A program made the position numbers and the translations under genes. Below, one piece after another: positions 16,648-26,496 of a stretch of DNA of 64,000 bases. The stretch comes from Pelagibacteraceae bacterium AG-390-D18 (GTDB lineage Bacteria > Pseudomonadota > Alphaproteobacteria > Pelagibacterales > Pelagibacteraceae), in the NCBI GenBank assembly GCA_003279715.1, contig QCGY01000001.1:82813-146812 (forward strand), read 5' to 3'. How positions within the stretch are numbered: the first letter of the stretch is position 1; every line of letters begins with the position of its first letter. The notes under the pieces were generated by a model that saw only the letters and a list, made by a program, of their open reading frames with translations, was not told the origin of the DNA and did no database searches.

Positions 16648-18582
16648 TTAAGCGCTTTTTTCTTTATCTTCTTCTTTATTCTCTTCTTTTACTTCTTCAA
16701 AATCTGCATCAACTACGTTATCGTCTTTTTTTCCTTCATCATTATTTTTACTATCATCAGGTGAGTCTGGTTTTTTTTCTTGAGCTTTATAGATAGCCTC
16801 ACCTAATTTCATTGATGCTTGAACTAACACTTCTGTTTTTTTCTTAATATCTTCATTGTCAGTTCCTTTAAGAGCTTCCTTTAAATTGGATGATGCATCT
16901 TCTATTGCTTTTTTTTCAGCATCAGTAATTTTAGATCCATGCTCTTTAAGATTTTTTTCAGTTGAATGAATTAAGGTGTCAGCTTGGTTTCTTGTATCCA
17001 CAGACTCTCTTTTCTTTTTATCTTCTTCTTTATTAGCTTCTGCATCTTTTACCATTTTTTCAATTTCCTCTTCACTTAATCCACCAGAAGCCTGGATTTG
17101 AATTTTTTGTTCCTTACCAGTTCCTTTATCTTTTGCGGAAACACTAACTATACCATTAGCATCAATATCAAAAGTAACTTCAATTTGAGGAACCCCTCTA
17201 GCTGCTGGAGCTATACCAACCAATTCAAAGTTTCCTAACATTTTGTTATCAGTTGCCATTTCTCTTTCACCCTGAAGCACTCTAATAGAAACTGCAGGCT
17301 GATTATCTTCTGCTGTAGAAAATACTTGGCTCTTTTTTGTTGGTATTGTTGTGTTTTTCTCAATTAGCTTAGTTGATACACCACCTAGAGTTTCAATACC
17401 AAGAGATAAAGGTGTAACATCTAAAAGAAGTACATCTTTCACATCACCTTGAAGTACTCCGGCTTGAATAGCAGCACCCATAGCTACAACTTCATCTGGA
17501 TTAACACTTTTATTAGGGTCTTTACCAAAAAAATTTTTAACTTCAGCTAGAACTTTAGGCATTCTAGTCATCCCACCAACCATTACGATTTCATCAATGT
17601 CACTTGCAGATATACCAGCATCACTCAATGCTATTTTACATGGTGGTAGCGTTCTAGCAATTAAATCTTCAACAAGAGCTTCAAGTTTTGCTCTAGTCAT
17701 TTTTAAATTGATATGTTTTGGACCTGTTTTATCTGCAGTTATAAACGGCAAATTAATGTCGGTCTGTTCTGCTGAAGATAGTTCGATTTTAGCTTTTTCA
17801 GAAGCTTCTTTTAATCTTTGAAGTGCAAGCTTATCTGATGTTAGGTCAATACCATTATCTTTCTTAAACTCAGCTATTAAGTAGTCAACAATAGCGTTAT
17901 CAAAGTCTTCACCACCTAAAAAAGTATCTCCGTTTGTCGATTTAACTTCAAACACACCATCTCCTAATTCAAGAATAGAAACATCAAATGTTCCTCCTCC
18001 TAAATCGTAAACGGCTATCTTTTTATTTTGTTTTTTATCCAAACCATATGCAAGTGATGCTGCAGTAGGCTCGTTAATAATTCTTAAAACTTCTAGACCT
18101 GCAATTTTACCAGCATCTTTTGTTGCCTGTCTTTGTGCATCGTTAAAGTATGCAGGTACTGTTATGACTGCTTTGGTTACTTCTTGACCTAAATACTTCT
18201 CAGCTGTCTCTTTCATTTTTTGAAGAATAAAAGCAGAAATCTGTGAAGGCGAATATTTTTCTCCTTTTGCTTCAATCCAAGCATCACCTTTTTCAGAATT
18301 AACTATTTTAAAAGGAGCGGCTGCAATATCTTTTTTTACAGTTGGGTCTTCAAAATTTCTTCCAATAAGTCTTTTAACAGCAAAAATTGTATTTTCAGGG
18401 TTTGTTACAGCCTGTCTCTTAGCAGGTTGACCAACAAGTTTTTCACTATCATCAGTAAAAGCTACAACTGATGGAGTTGTTCTTGCACCTTCAGTATTTT
18501 CCAATACTTTTGGTTGGCTTCCTTCCATAATTGATACACAAGAGTTTGTTGTACCAAGATCTATTCCAATAATTTTACTCAT
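16648..18582 (-). CDS. dnaK: DnaK (Hsp70) chaperone
   Basis: This is a 644-residue Hsp70. The nucleotide-binding domain starts [12 protein letters not shown] and contains [14 protein letters not shown] and [10 protein letters not shown]. The substrate-binding domain begins after the interdomain linker [19 protein letters not shown]. The alpha-helical lid ends in an acidic, Lys/Glu/Asp-rich tail. Length is standard. Genes grpE (61 bases upstream) and dnaJ (downstream) share the strand, giving the full chaperone cycle. Confidence 0.99.
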   Translation of the reverse strand: MSKIIGIDLGTTNSCVSIMEGSQPKVLENTEGARTTPSVVAFTDDSEKLVGQPAKRQAVTNPENTIFAVKRLIGRNFEDPTVKKDIAAAPFKIVNSEKGDAWIEAKGEKYSPSQISAFILQKMKETAEKYLGQEVTKAVITVPAYFNDAQRQATKDAGKIAGLEVLRIINEPTAASLAYGLDKKQNKKIAVYDLGGGTFDVSILELGDGVFEVKSTNGDTFLGGEDFDNAIVDYLIAEFKKDNGIDLTSDKLALQRLKEASEKAKIELSSAEQTDINLPFITADKTGPKHINLKMTRAKLEALVEDLIARTLPPCKIALSDAGISASDIDEIVMVGGMTRMPKVLAEVKNFFGKDPNKSVNPDEVVAMGAAIQAGVLQGDVKDVLLLDVTPLSLGIETLGGVSTKLIEKNTTIPTKKSQVFSTAEDNQPAVSIRVLQGEREMATDNKMLGNFELVGIAPAARGVPQIEVTFDIDANGIVSVSAKDKGTGKEQKIQIQASGGLSEEEIEKMVKDAEANKEEDKKKRESVDTRNQADTLIHSTEKNLKEHGSKITDAEKKAIEDASSNLKEALKGTDNEDIKKKTEVLVQASMKLGEAIYKAQEKKPDSPDDSKNNDEGKKDDNVVDADFEEVKEENKEEDKEKSA

Positions 18583-18643
18583 AATTTAATTTCTACCCTT
18601 CATATATGTGTTAATATTAATTCTACAAGTTCAACAAATGCAA

Positions 18644-19279
18644 TTATTTGTCTAAATTCTCCTTATTTTCCTCACTTTTATCAACTTTAATTTCTATCTT
18701 TTTGGATACACCAACTAAAGATGGTCTTAGTAATCTGTCTTTTATCATAAAGCCTTTTTGAACTTCCTGAACAATTGTTCCAGGCTCTTTTTGATCATCT
18801 TCTATTTCCATCATTGCTTGATGTAAATTTGGATCTAATTTTTTATTAAGACAATCAATTGGTTTAATATTATTTTTGGTAAAAATTGAGATTAAATCTT
18901 TATTGATTATTTCAAAATGCTCTAAAGTTTTTTTTAATGCTTCTGTGTCTTTAAGAGACTCATCACTTTCTAAAATTAACTTTGATCTTGCTAAGTTATC
19001 AATCAAATTTAAAGCTTCTTTTGCAAATGTAAAACCTCCATAATCAAATGCATCATCTTTTTCTTTTTCGAACCTTCTTCTTTGGTTTTCCATTTCAGCA
19101 AAAGTTCTTGCAAGCTTATCTTCTAATTCTTTTATTTTTTCTTCAGGGGATAATTCTTTTTCTTCTTCTATACTTTCGTTTTCTTCTTGCTTATCTTCAG
19201 ACTGCTGCTCAGTTCCGATGGTCTCATCTGCTATTTCAGTTTTAGTGTTCTCTTGATTTAAGTTTTCTTCTTTTTCCAT
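18644..19279 (-). CDS. grpE: GrpE nucleotide-exchange factor
   Basis: This 211-residue GrpE releases ADP from DnaK. The first roughly 60 residues are acidic and probably disordered or coiled coil (Glu/Gln/Asn-rich). The family core follows: KLARTFAEMENQRRRFEKEKDDAFDYGGFTFAKEAL, then DPNLHQAMMEIED and a beta-wing GTIVQEVQKGFMIKDRLLRPSLVGVSK. It is the first gene of the operon. Upstream is the divergent rdgB with only 42 bases between the start codons, including a 16-base repeat described separately. Confidence 0.97.
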   Translation of the reverse strand: MEKEENLNQENTKTEIADETIGTEQQSEDKQEENESIEEEKELSPEEKIKELEDKLARTFAEMENQRRRFEKEKDDAFDYGGFTFAKEALNLIDNLARSKLILESDESLKDTEALKKTLEHFEIINKDLISIFTKNNIKPIDCLNKKLDPNLHQAMMEIEDDQKEPGTIVQEVQKGFMIKDRLLRPSLVGVSKKIEIKVDKSEENKENLDK

Positions 19280-19297
19280 GTTTGCATATATGGTAAG

Positions 19298-19344
19298 AAA
19301 TCTCAGAATTGCTAGGTATTAATGAAAAAAATCTCAAAATTGCT
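19298..19344. repeat. Direct 16-base repeat between and into grpE/rdgB starts
   Basis: AAATCTCAGAATTGCT (19298-19313) recurs as AAATCTCAAAATTGCT (19329-19344), 15 of 16 identical. Start-to-start distance is 31 bases, close to three turns of B-DNA. The second copy lies inside the first codons of rdgB. The phasing and position between divergent starts suggest paired binding sites, but the second copy is also coding, so chance or an old local duplication remain possible. Confidence 0.45.
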
Positions 19345-19918
19345 TATTGGCACTAATAACAAAGGAAAATATAAGGAAATTAAAGATTTATTACCAAAAT
19401 ATATTAAAACACACTCAACATCTGAATTTAAACTTAAGAGTCCAAGAGAAAATGGTCTAACATTCAAAGAAAATTCAATCATAAAATCTAAACATTTTTC
19501 AAAAAAAACAAAATTGATATGTCTTGCAGATGATTCAGGGCTAGAGATAGACATTTTAGATCAAAGCCCAGGAATTTATTCAGCTAGATGGGGTGGTAAA
19601 AAAGGTGATTTTAAAAAAGGAATAGATAGAGTGTACAGAGAACTAACTAAAAAAGATCTAAATTGGAAACATAAGAAAGTTAAAGCTAGATTTATTTGTG
19701 CGTTATCAATTTGTTATTTGGATAAAAAAATAGCATCTGTTCTAGGTAAAGTTGAAGGATATATTTCAGAAAAACCAAAAGGAAAAAATGGTTTTGGTTA
19801 TGATTCAATTTTTATTCCTAAAAACAAAAGAAAGACTTTTGGTGAAATGAGTTCTTTACAAAAATATAAAATGGACCATCGTTTTAATGCATTTAAGAAA
19901 ATTAAAAGATTTCTATAA
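19322..19918 (+). CDS. rdgB: RdgB, XTP/dITP pyrophosphatase
   Basis: This 198-residue Ham1/RdgB house-cleaning enzyme hydrolyses ITP, XTP and their deoxy forms. It has the nucleotide-binding start LIGTNNKGKYKEI, TFKENSIIKSKHF, and LADDSGLEIDIL with the catalytic Asp. SPGIYSARWGG, GKNGFGYDSIFIP and FGEMSSLQKYKMDHRFNAF follow. The last motif has Asp where most members have Ser (SHR). An AGG at 19314-19316 precedes the ATG. Its end overlaps the opposing periplasmic-protein gene by 17 bases. Confidence 0.95.
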   Translation: MKKISKLLIGTNNKGKYKEIKDLLPKYIKTHSTSEFKLKSPRENGLTFKENSIIKSKHFSKKTKLICLADDSGLEIDILDQSPGIYSARWGGKKGDFKKGIDRVYRELTKKDLNWKHKKVKARFICALSICYLDKKIASVLGKVEGYISEKPKGKNGFGYDSIFIPKNKRKTFGEMSSLQKYKMDHRFNAFKKIKRFL

Positions 19919-21056
19919 TTTTTTTATCTTCAATTTTATAAAAGTTTAAACGATGATTAATTTTATTATTTTTAATATCAAAAATACCTATTTTTCCTTT
20001 AAAAGAATTTTCCTTTTTAAAAAGTTTTTTAAAATTAGATAGATTATTTTTTAATGATAAATAATAGACAAGTCCTACAAGATCGTAGCTTAGTAATGAT
20101 AAGTGTGAAGGATATTCATTAAACTCTTTAAAAAATTTATCTTTATAATTTTCAAAATTATTTTTATTTATAGATGGGTAGTACAAGGGCTGAATATCTA
20201 TTTCGTTTAATAAACTCTCATCAAACCATTGGTTTAATGTAATAAAATACTTATTTTTAGGTGAAACGTCAGTATATAAAAGTGATGTAGATACACTTTT
20301 TAAACTTTCATCAAAATCTGCAATAACAACAGCATCAAAATTTAAATCTCCTAAAGTATATCTTTGTTTAAGTTTTTTAATTTTTTTTTCTTTATTTGAT
20401 TGATCTGATTTTTTTAGCCTTAAAATTTCATCTTCTAAGTTTTGTTTTCTAATTCTGTAGTTAGTAATTTCTTCAATCTGTTTTGTTAATTTTGTAGGTT
20501 CTGTATTATAGTCATAATTTTTATATATTTTGATTCTAGAGTCTTTGATTCCTTTTTTAACTTCAAATTCATAATCTTGAATAGGTGTTAAAAATATCGT
20601 TCTCCTTATGTTGTTTATTTCTGTAAATTTTTTTATAGTATTGAATTGAGATGTAGAATTTATTCCTGCGGAAATCACATTTTTTGGAAGATCTAATGTT
20701 TTATTTGTTAAAGATAAAAAAGTCATATCTTTCATTTCATCTAAGTAGGATATGCTTTCATAAAAAATTGGGCCGATAACAACTTTCACACCCATTTGAC
20801 TTAATTCAAATGCTGACTTAAGTGCTTTGTTTGCTTTAGAAGCTGTATCTTTTGGAATTATTTCTATTGAATTATTATTAATATCTTTCACAGCTAGTCT
20901 TACAGCTTTAATAATTGATTGTCCCAGCTCTTTATTAGAACCTGTCAAAGGGACCATAAGACCAATCTTAATTTTTTCAGAAGCTTTGGTTAAATTTGAA
21001 AATAATAAACAATAATTTAGCAATACAAAAAAAATAATTTTAATAAATTTACTCAT
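19902..21056 (-). CDS. Penicillin-binding-protein activator, periplasmic-binding-protein fold
   Basis: This is a 384-residue exported protein with a signal peptide (IIFFVLLNYCLLFS and onward, cut around TKASEK). A type I periplasmic-binding fold follows: KIGLMVPLTGSNKELGQSIIKAVRLAV, then VVIGPIFYES and SYDLVGLVYYL. It resembles the LpoA C-terminal domain, which activates the peptidoglycan synthase PBP1A. It sits divergent to rsmI, as LpoA does in many proteobacteria. It lacks a clear lipobox and the TPR half of the enterobacterial protein. An amino-acid-binding role is an alternative. Confidence 0.72.
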   Translation of the reverse strand: MSKFIKIIFFVLLNYCLLFSNLTKASEKIKIGLMVPLTGSNKELGQSIIKAVRLAVKDINNNSIEIIPKDTASKANKALKSAFELSQMGVKVVIGPIFYESISYLDEMKDMTFLSLTNKTLDLPKNVISAGINSTSQFNTIKKFTEINNIRRTIFLTPIQDYEFEVKKGIKDSRIKIYKNYDYNTEPTKLTKQIEEITNYRIRKQNLEDEILRLKKSDQSNKEKKIKKLKQRYTLGDLNFDAVVIADFDESLKSVSTSLLYTDVSPKNKYFITLNQWFDESLLNEIDIQPLYYPSINKNNFENYKDKFFKEFNEYPSHLSLLSYDLVGLVYYLSLKNNLSNFKKLFKKENSFKGKIGIFDIKNNKINHRLNFYKIEDKKIIEIF

Positions 21057-21090
21057 TTTAGTGTTACTATAATATTTTTTAAGCTTAATT

Positions 21091-21954
21091 ATGGTAATAA
21101 AATCACAATCTCAAATAAATGGTAATGAAAATGGTCTATATTTAGTATCAACACCAATTGGTAATTTAAAAGATATTACTTTAAGGGCTATTGAAACATT
21201 GAAAAGATCTTCACATATTCTTTGTGAGGATACTAGAGTTTCACGAAATTTATTAGATAGATATGAAATAAAATCAAAACTTGTTTCAAATCATAAATTT
21301 AATGAGGCAAAAAACTTAAATAAAATAATTAATCTTCTAAAATCTGGAGAGATAATTTCATTAATTTCAGATGCTGGAACACCAAGTATTTCTGATCCTG
21401 GTGCAATATTAGTCAACGAATGTATAAAGAATAATATTAAAGTTATACCTATACCAGGACCCTCAGCTGTTGCATCAGCAGTATCAATAAGTGGTTTTTC
21501 TGAAAAATTTATTTTTTATGGATTTTTGCCTGAAAAGAAGCAGGCTTTAATAAACGCTTTTAATAAAATTTCAAAGTTTGATCAAACGAGTGTTTTTTTT
21601 ATATCTCCTAAAAAAGTAAATAAAATAATTCCAGAGTTAAAAAAAAACTTTAGTGGTAGAAAAATAGTATTTTGTAGAGAAATTTCAAAAATATATGAAG
21701 AATTTATAAGAAAAAATGTAGATGATTTAGATATATTGGATATGGAATCAAAAGGAGAGCTAACAATAGTAGTTTCCGAAAAAAAAATTGATAAAAATCA
21801 TTCGAAAGAATTAAGTGAATCAGATATAAATATTATTAAGAAGATGATTAATAAATTAACCATAAAAGAGATTACTGAAATTATTAGTCAAAACAAAGAT
21901 ATTTCAAAAAAGGAAATTTATAATTATTGTTTGAAATTAAAAAATGAAATCTAA
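21091..21954 (+). CDS. rsmI: RsmI, 16S rRNA (cytidine-1402-2'-O)-methyltransferase
   Basis: This is a 287-residue tetrapyrrole-methylase-fold enzyme. It has the N-terminal LYLVSTPIGNLKDITLRAIETL, then CEDTRVSRNLLDRY, the SAM-binding LISDAGTPSISDPG, and IPIPGPSAVASAVSISG. The product modifies C1402 in the ribosomal P site. Length is normal. Its stop overlaps the start of the BON-domain lipoprotein gene. yraN and gshB, which often follow, are absent here. Confidence 0.96.
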   Translation: MVIKSQSQINGNENGLYLVSTPIGNLKDITLRAIETLKRSSHILCEDTRVSRNLLDRYEIKSKLVSNHKFNEAKNLNKIINLLKSGEIISLISDAGTPSISDPGAILVNECIKNNIKVIPIPGPSAVASAVSISGFSEKFIFYGFLPEKKQALINAFNKISKFDQTSVFFISPKKVNKIIPELKKNFSGRKIVFCREISKIYEEFIRKNVDDLDILDMESKGELTIVVSEKKIDKNHSKELSESDINIIKKMINKLTIKEITEIISQNKDISKKEIYNYCLKLKNEI

Positions 21955-22537
21955 ATTTATATTAATTATTTTATTAAGTATAATTATATCTGGGTGCGCT
22001 GGGGTTTCATCAAAAGGTATATTCGGCACAGGAGTTAGCATTGCTTTTGATCCTCGAACTGTTGGCACTCAAATGGATGACTCAATTATGCAAAAAAATA
22101 TAGCTGCTCGTATTCTAGTTAAAGATAAAAAATACCTTTTATCAGTAAAATCAAAAGTATTAGATGGAAGAATTTTTTTAACAGGAAAAGTTGATACTCC
22201 CGAAGAAAAACTATTACTCACAAAATTAGCTTGGGAAACAAAAGGCGCCAGGTCTGTTCGTAATGATATAAAAATAAAAGAAGAATTTAACTTTAAAAGG
22301 TCTGCAAAAGATATTCTAATAACCTCTCAACTTCGAACAGCTATTATTTTAAATAAAAATATTAAAGCAACCAATTACCAAATAGATACTTATAAGAAAA
22401 AAGTCTATGTTTATGGAATTGCATTAACTTCTGAGGAAAAAGATTTAGTAATCAGCGAGGCAAAAGAGATTTTGGATGTAGAAGATGTTATTGCAAGCAT
22501 TTTGTTGCTCGAAGACTTGAGAATTCAAAGAGAGTAA
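21944..22537 (+). CDS. BON-domain outer-membrane lipoprotein (DolP/YraP-like)
   Basis: This is a 197-residue lipoprotein with signal and lipobox (ISGC, Cys18). Two BON domains follow at about 60-120 (AARILVKDKKYLLSVKSKVL; RIFLTGKVDTPEEKLL) and 130-195 (QLRTAIILNKN; KVYVYGIALTSEEKD). Such proteins support outer-membrane integrity. It overlaps the end of rsmI by 11 bases, as the rsmI/yraP neighbourhood does in other proteobacteria, and ends directly against the opposing malic enzyme gene with no spacer. Confidence 0.87.
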   Translation: MKSKFILIILLSIIISGCAGVSSKGIFGTGVSIAFDPRTVGTQMDDSIMQKNIAARILVKDKKYLLSVKSKVLDGRIFLTGKVDTPEEKLLLTKLAWETKGARSVRNDIKIKEEFNFKRSAKDILITSQLRTAIILNKNIKATNYQIDTYKKKVYVYGIALTSEEKDLVISEAKEILDVEDVIASILLLEDLRIQRE

Positions 22538-24823
22538 TTATTTTTTATAATCAATTACATCTGCAGAATAAGCTGCTATTGAAGCTAAATTAATTAGCTC
22601 TGATGTGGAGGATCTTAGCGGAGCAATTTCTATAGGTAATCCAAGTCCAATTAGTAAAGGGCCTATAACTTTAGTATCCCCTAACGTCTTCATCATTTTG
22701 TAAGATATAGCTGCACTGTGTTGACCAGGCATAATTAAAATATTTGCTCTACCGACAATTTTTGAAAACGGATACAGCTCTTCATACTCAGGATTTAAAG
22801 CAACATCAGGCTGCATGTCTCCATCAAATTCGAAATCTACTTTTTTTTCTTTTAATATATCTACAGCGTTTCTAATATGTTTTGTTCGGCTAGTGAGGGG
22901 CTGGCCAAATGTAGAGTGAGACACAAATGCCACCCTAGGATCAAAACCAAATAGTCTTACTACTCTAGCTGTTGAAATTGCTATTTCAGCCATTTGCTCT
23001 GATGTTGGATATTCATGAACACTAGTGTCTCCAACAAAGATAGTTTTACCTTTATGTACAACCATATTAAGTCCAAACATGATCTCACCATTTCTTACAT
23101 TAACTACTTGTTTTATTTTATCTAATGAAGCGCCAAAACGTCGTGTATTTCCTGTGACAGCACCATCTGCATCACCACAAGCAACCATGCTAGTTGCCCA
23201 TATAACTCTATCATTTCTTACAAGTCTATCACAATCTCTTTCTAATAGACCTTGTTCTCTTTGTAATTTTTGAAATAAATGTTTTACATATTTATTTCTT
23301 TTTTCTTCATCTTTAGAGTTAACTATTTCAATATCAAAATTATCACTATAACCAATATTTCTAATTTGTTCTTTTATCTTCTCCTCTTTCCCAACAAGAA
23401 TTGGTATACCTAATTTAGAATTTTTAAACGCTATAGCTGCTTTAAGTGTGTTTTCATCCTCACCATCCGCAAATACTATTTTTTTTTGATTTTTTTTAAT
23501 GTAAGAATTTATTCCTTGCATAATGGTTACTGTAGGGTCTAATCTTTGTTTCAGTTGATCTTTATACAAATCAAAGTCATATATATTTTTTCTTGCCACT
23601 CCACTATCCATCGCAGCTTTTGCTACGGCGGCTGGAATTACACTTATTAATCTTGGATCAAATGTAGAAGGAATAATATAATCTTTTCCATAATGTGGTC
23701 TTTCACCTCCCATAGCGGCCACAACCTCGTCAGGAACATCTTCTCTTGCAAGTTTTGCAATTGCTTGAGCAGCAGCAACTTTCATTTCTTCATTTATAGT
23801 CTTTGATCTAACATCAAGGGCACCTCGAAAAATATAGGGAAAACCAATTAAATTATTTACTTGATTTGGGTAATCTGATCTTCCTGTCGCAACTATTGCA
23901 TCATCTCTAATTTCATTTATTTCTTCAGGAGTAATTTCTGGATCAGGATTCGCACAAGCAAAAATTATAGGATTTTTTGCCATTTTTTTTACAAATTCTT
24001 TCTTAAGAGCACCCTTAGCTGACAAACCAAGAAAAACATCTGCACCATTTATTGCTTCTCCAAGAGTCCTTAAATCAGTTTCGATTGCATATCTTGATTT
24101 CCATTGATCTATTCCATCAGGTCTTCCTTTGTAAATTACACCTTGTCTGTCTAGCATAATAATATTCTCATTTGACACACCTGAATTTTTAAATAATTCT
24201 GTACATGCTTGAGCAGACGCACCAGCTCCATTAACAACTATTTTAATTTCTTTTATTGATTTGCCATTTATGTCCAATGCATTTATTAATGCTGCGGTTG
24301 TAATAATAGCTGTCCCATGCTGATCATCATGAAAGACAGGTATATCTAAAATTTCTTTTAATTTTTGCTCTATTTTAAAGCAATCAGGAGCAGCTATGTC
24401 TTCTAAATTTATTCCTCCAAAACTTGGAGCAAAATTCTTAATTGAATTAACTATTTCATCTGCATCAGAACAATCTATTTCAAGATCAATGGAGTCTATA
24501 TCTGCAAATCTTTTAAAAAGTACTGCCTTACCTTCCATTACTGGTTTTGATGCAAGCGCCCCTAAGTTACCCATTCCCAATATTGCAGAACCATTGCTTA
24601 TAACAGCTACTAAATTTCCTTTACTTGTATAGTCATATGCATACTCTGGATTTTCACTAATCATTCTTACAGGTGCCGCAACACCTGGAGAATAAGCTAA
24701 AGCAAGATCTCTCTTTGTAGTCATATTTTTTGATGAAATGATCTCAATCTTCCCAGGTTTTTTGTCTTTATGAAAATCTAAAGCTTCTTTATCTGTATAG
24801 TGATCAATGTTAGTTTTTTTCAT
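22538..24823 (-). CDS. maeB: NADP-type malic enzyme with C-terminal phosphotransacetylase-like domain
   Basis: This protein has about 761 residues when started at the ATG at 24823 (MKKTNIDHYTDKEALDFHKD). A start at 24934 would add 37 residues with no family support. The N-terminal 430 residues are a malic enzyme: LALAYSPGVAAP, the metal-binding EIDCSDADE region, and VVNGAGASAQACTELF for NAD(P). The C-terminal 320 residues resemble phosphate acetyltransferase (KIVFADGEDENTLKAAI; ADGAVTGNT), usually regulatory in this fusion. It turns malate into pyruvate and CO2, supplying NADPH. Confidence 0.95.
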   Translation of the reverse strand: MKKTNIDHYTDKEALDFHKDKKPGKIEIISSKNMTTKRDLALAYSPGVAAPVRMISENPEYAYDYTSKGNLVAVISNGSAILGMGNLGALASKPVMEGKAVLFKRFADIDSIDLEIDCSDADEIVNSIKNFAPSFGGINLEDIAAPDCFKIEQKLKEILDIPVFHDDQHGTAIITTAALINALDINGKSIKEIKIVVNGAGASAQACTELFKNSGVSNENIIMLDRQGVIYKGRPDGIDQWKSRYAIETDLRTLGEAINGADVFLGLSAKGALKKEFVKKMAKNPIIFACANPDPEITPEEINEIRDDAIVATGRSDYPNQVNNLIGFPYIFRGALDVRSKTINEEMKVAAAQAIAKLAREDVPDEVVAAMGGERPHYGKDYIIPSTFDPRLISVIPAAVAKAAMDSGVARKNIYDFDLYKDQLKQRLDPTVTIMQGINSYIKKNQKKIVFADGEDENTLKAAIAFKNSKLGIPILVGKEEKIKEQIRNIGYSDNFDIEIVNSKDEEKRNKYVKHLFQKLQREQGLLERDCDRLVRNDRVIWATSMVACGDADGAVTGNTRRFGASLDKIKQVVNVRNGEIMFGLNMVVHKGKTIFVGDTSVHEYPTSEQMAEIAISTARVVRLFGFDPRVAFVSHSTFGQPLTSRTKHIRNAVDILKEKKVDFEFDGDMQPDVALNPEYEELYPFSKIVGRANILIMPGQHSAAISYKMMKTLGDTKVIGPLLIGLGLPIEIAPLRSSTSELINLASIAAYSADVIDYKK

Positions 24824-24963
24824 TTTATTATAACTTTTAAAATCAAATTTTATTTTTACTCTAACTTTAGAACTTTTATTATTTGTGATATTTAATCTAA
24901 ATATTCCTACAATAAGCTTACAATAAACTGACAATTAGGGTAAAATTAAGACTAATATGATTT

Positions 24964-26493
24964 ATGAACATAGTTAAGTCAACAGGTACATTTGGTTTTT
25001 TTACTATAATAAGCAGGTTGCTTGGTTACTTAAGAGACATTTTAATAGCAATTTTTCTTGGAACAGGATTATTAGCTGACGCTTTCTTTTTAGCGTTTAG
25101 AATTCCAAATACATTTAGAAGATTGTTTGCTGAAGGTACTTTTAATGCAGCATTCGTTCCAAGCTATTCAACAGAAGTAACTAAGGGTAAAAAACAATCA
25201 AATAAATTTGCTAACGATGTTTTCAATCTACTTTTTTTGGGATTATTATTTTTAACAATTGTAATTGAGATTTTTATGCCAGCATTTGTCTCAATTATTG
25301 CTCCAGGATTTGTTGGTGATTTTGAAAAAATGGAATTAGCAACAAATTTAACAAGGATTACATTTCCTTTTTTATTATTTGTTTGTTTAGCATCATTTTT
25401 TTCAGCAATTCTAAATTCACACAATAAGTTTGCAGCTGCAGCTGCAGCCCCAATAATTTTAAATATTGTTTTAATTTTAGTATTGATTTTTTCTAAATCT
25501 TTAGGTGATCAGTTAGTTTATTATTTGTCTTATGGTGTTTCTTTGGCCGGCTTTTTGCAATTAATATTTTTATATAGATACGTGTCAAAATATTATTCAC
25601 TTAATTTTAGCCTCAAATTAAAAGTAAGTAATAAAGTTAAATTTTTTTTTAAAAAACTTCTACCAAGTATTTTTGCTTCTGGAGTTACTCAAATTAATAT
25701 TTTAATTGGAACAATAATTGCATCATTTCAAGCAAGTGCAGTTTCTTATTTATATTATGCTGATAGAATTTATCAAATTAATCTAGCTATAGCTGGTATT
25801 GCAATTGGAGTTGTTATACTTCCACAGCTTTCAAAACATATTCAATCCAGAAAAAAAAATAAGATTTTGCTCATACAAAACAAAGCTCTTGAATTAAGTT
25901 TGTTTTTAAGTCTGCCAGCTACTATCGCTTTAATTATTGGATCAGAACAAATTGTTTCAGCTTTATTTGGATATGGGTCTTTTAATGAAAATTCAGTAAT
26001 TAACTCAAGTTTAGCTTTGTATTATTTTGCATTAGGTCTCCCTGCTTTTGCTTTGATAAAAGTTTTCTCAAGTTTTTTCTTTGCAAATAATGATACCAAA
26101 ACTCCATTTTATATTTCTTTGATTTCAGTAATCCTTAATATTTTTATTAGTATTTATTATTTTAGAGAAATTGGATTTATAATAATCCCGATAGCAACTT
26201 CTATTTCCTCTTGGTTTAATTCAATATTATTATTTATTTTTTTAAAAAAAAAAAAATTATTTTATTTCAATCAAATATTTTTTATCAAATTTGTTAAAAT
26301 AATTTTTGCATCAATTCTGATGGGATTATTTTTTAATTTTTTATTAAATTTTTTTCAAAATGATTTATCATTCAATCAATCAATTAAATCATTATACTTA
26401 GTTTTATCTGTTATATTAGGATTATTTTTTTATTTAATTGTGTGTTATTTTATCAAAGCTTTTCAAATGAATGATATTAAATTAAAGTATTAA
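24964..26493 (+). CDS. murJ: MurJ lipid II flippase
   Basis: This 509-residue, strongly hydrophobic protein has about 14 membrane segments. It starts with the MurJ signature TGTFGFFTIISRLLGYLRDILIA, then GLLADAFFLAFRIPNTFRRLFAEGTFNAAFVPSY, which contains conserved Arg residues of the central cavity. It moves the peptidoglycan precursor lipid II to the periplasm. trpS follows after three bases, a common alphaproteobacterial pairing. 140 AT-rich bases separate it from the divergent malic enzyme gene, where the promoters must lie. Confidence 0.97.
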   Translation: MNIVKSTGTFGFFTIISRLLGYLRDILIAIFLGTGLLADAFFLAFRIPNTFRRLFAEGTFNAAFVPSYSTEVTKGKKQSNKFANDVFNLLFLGLLFLTIVIEIFMPAFVSIIAPGFVGDFEKMELATNLTRITFPFLLFVCLASFFSAILNSHNKFAAAAAAPIILNIVLILVLIFSKSLGDQLVYYLSYGVSLAGFLQLIFLYRYVSKYYSLNFSLKLKVSNKVKFFFKKLLPSIFASGVTQINILIGTIIASFQASAVSYLYYADRIYQINLAIAGIAIGVVILPQLSKHIQSRKKNKILLIQNKALELSLFLSLPATIALIIGSEQIVSALFGYGSFNENSVINSSLALYYFALGLPAFALIKVFSSFFFANNDTKTPFYISLISVILNIFISIYYFREIGFIIIPIATSISSWFNSILLFIFLKKKKLFYFNQIFFIKFVKIIFASILMGLFFNFLLNFFQNDLSFNQSIKSLYLVLSVILGLFFYLIVCYFIKAFQMNDIKLKY

Positions 26494-26496
26494 TTT

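Noticed and set aside
21238..21245. GTTTCACG, resembling half a parS site
   Set aside because: The other half (GTGAAAC) is missing and the sequence lies inside the conserved rsmI coding region.
24824..24934. A 37-residue N-terminal extension of the malic enzyme
   Set aside because: No malic-enzyme homology in the extension; the ATG at 24823 gives the normal start MKKTNIDHYTDKEALDFHKD. The extra bases are more likely the promoter region shared with murJ.
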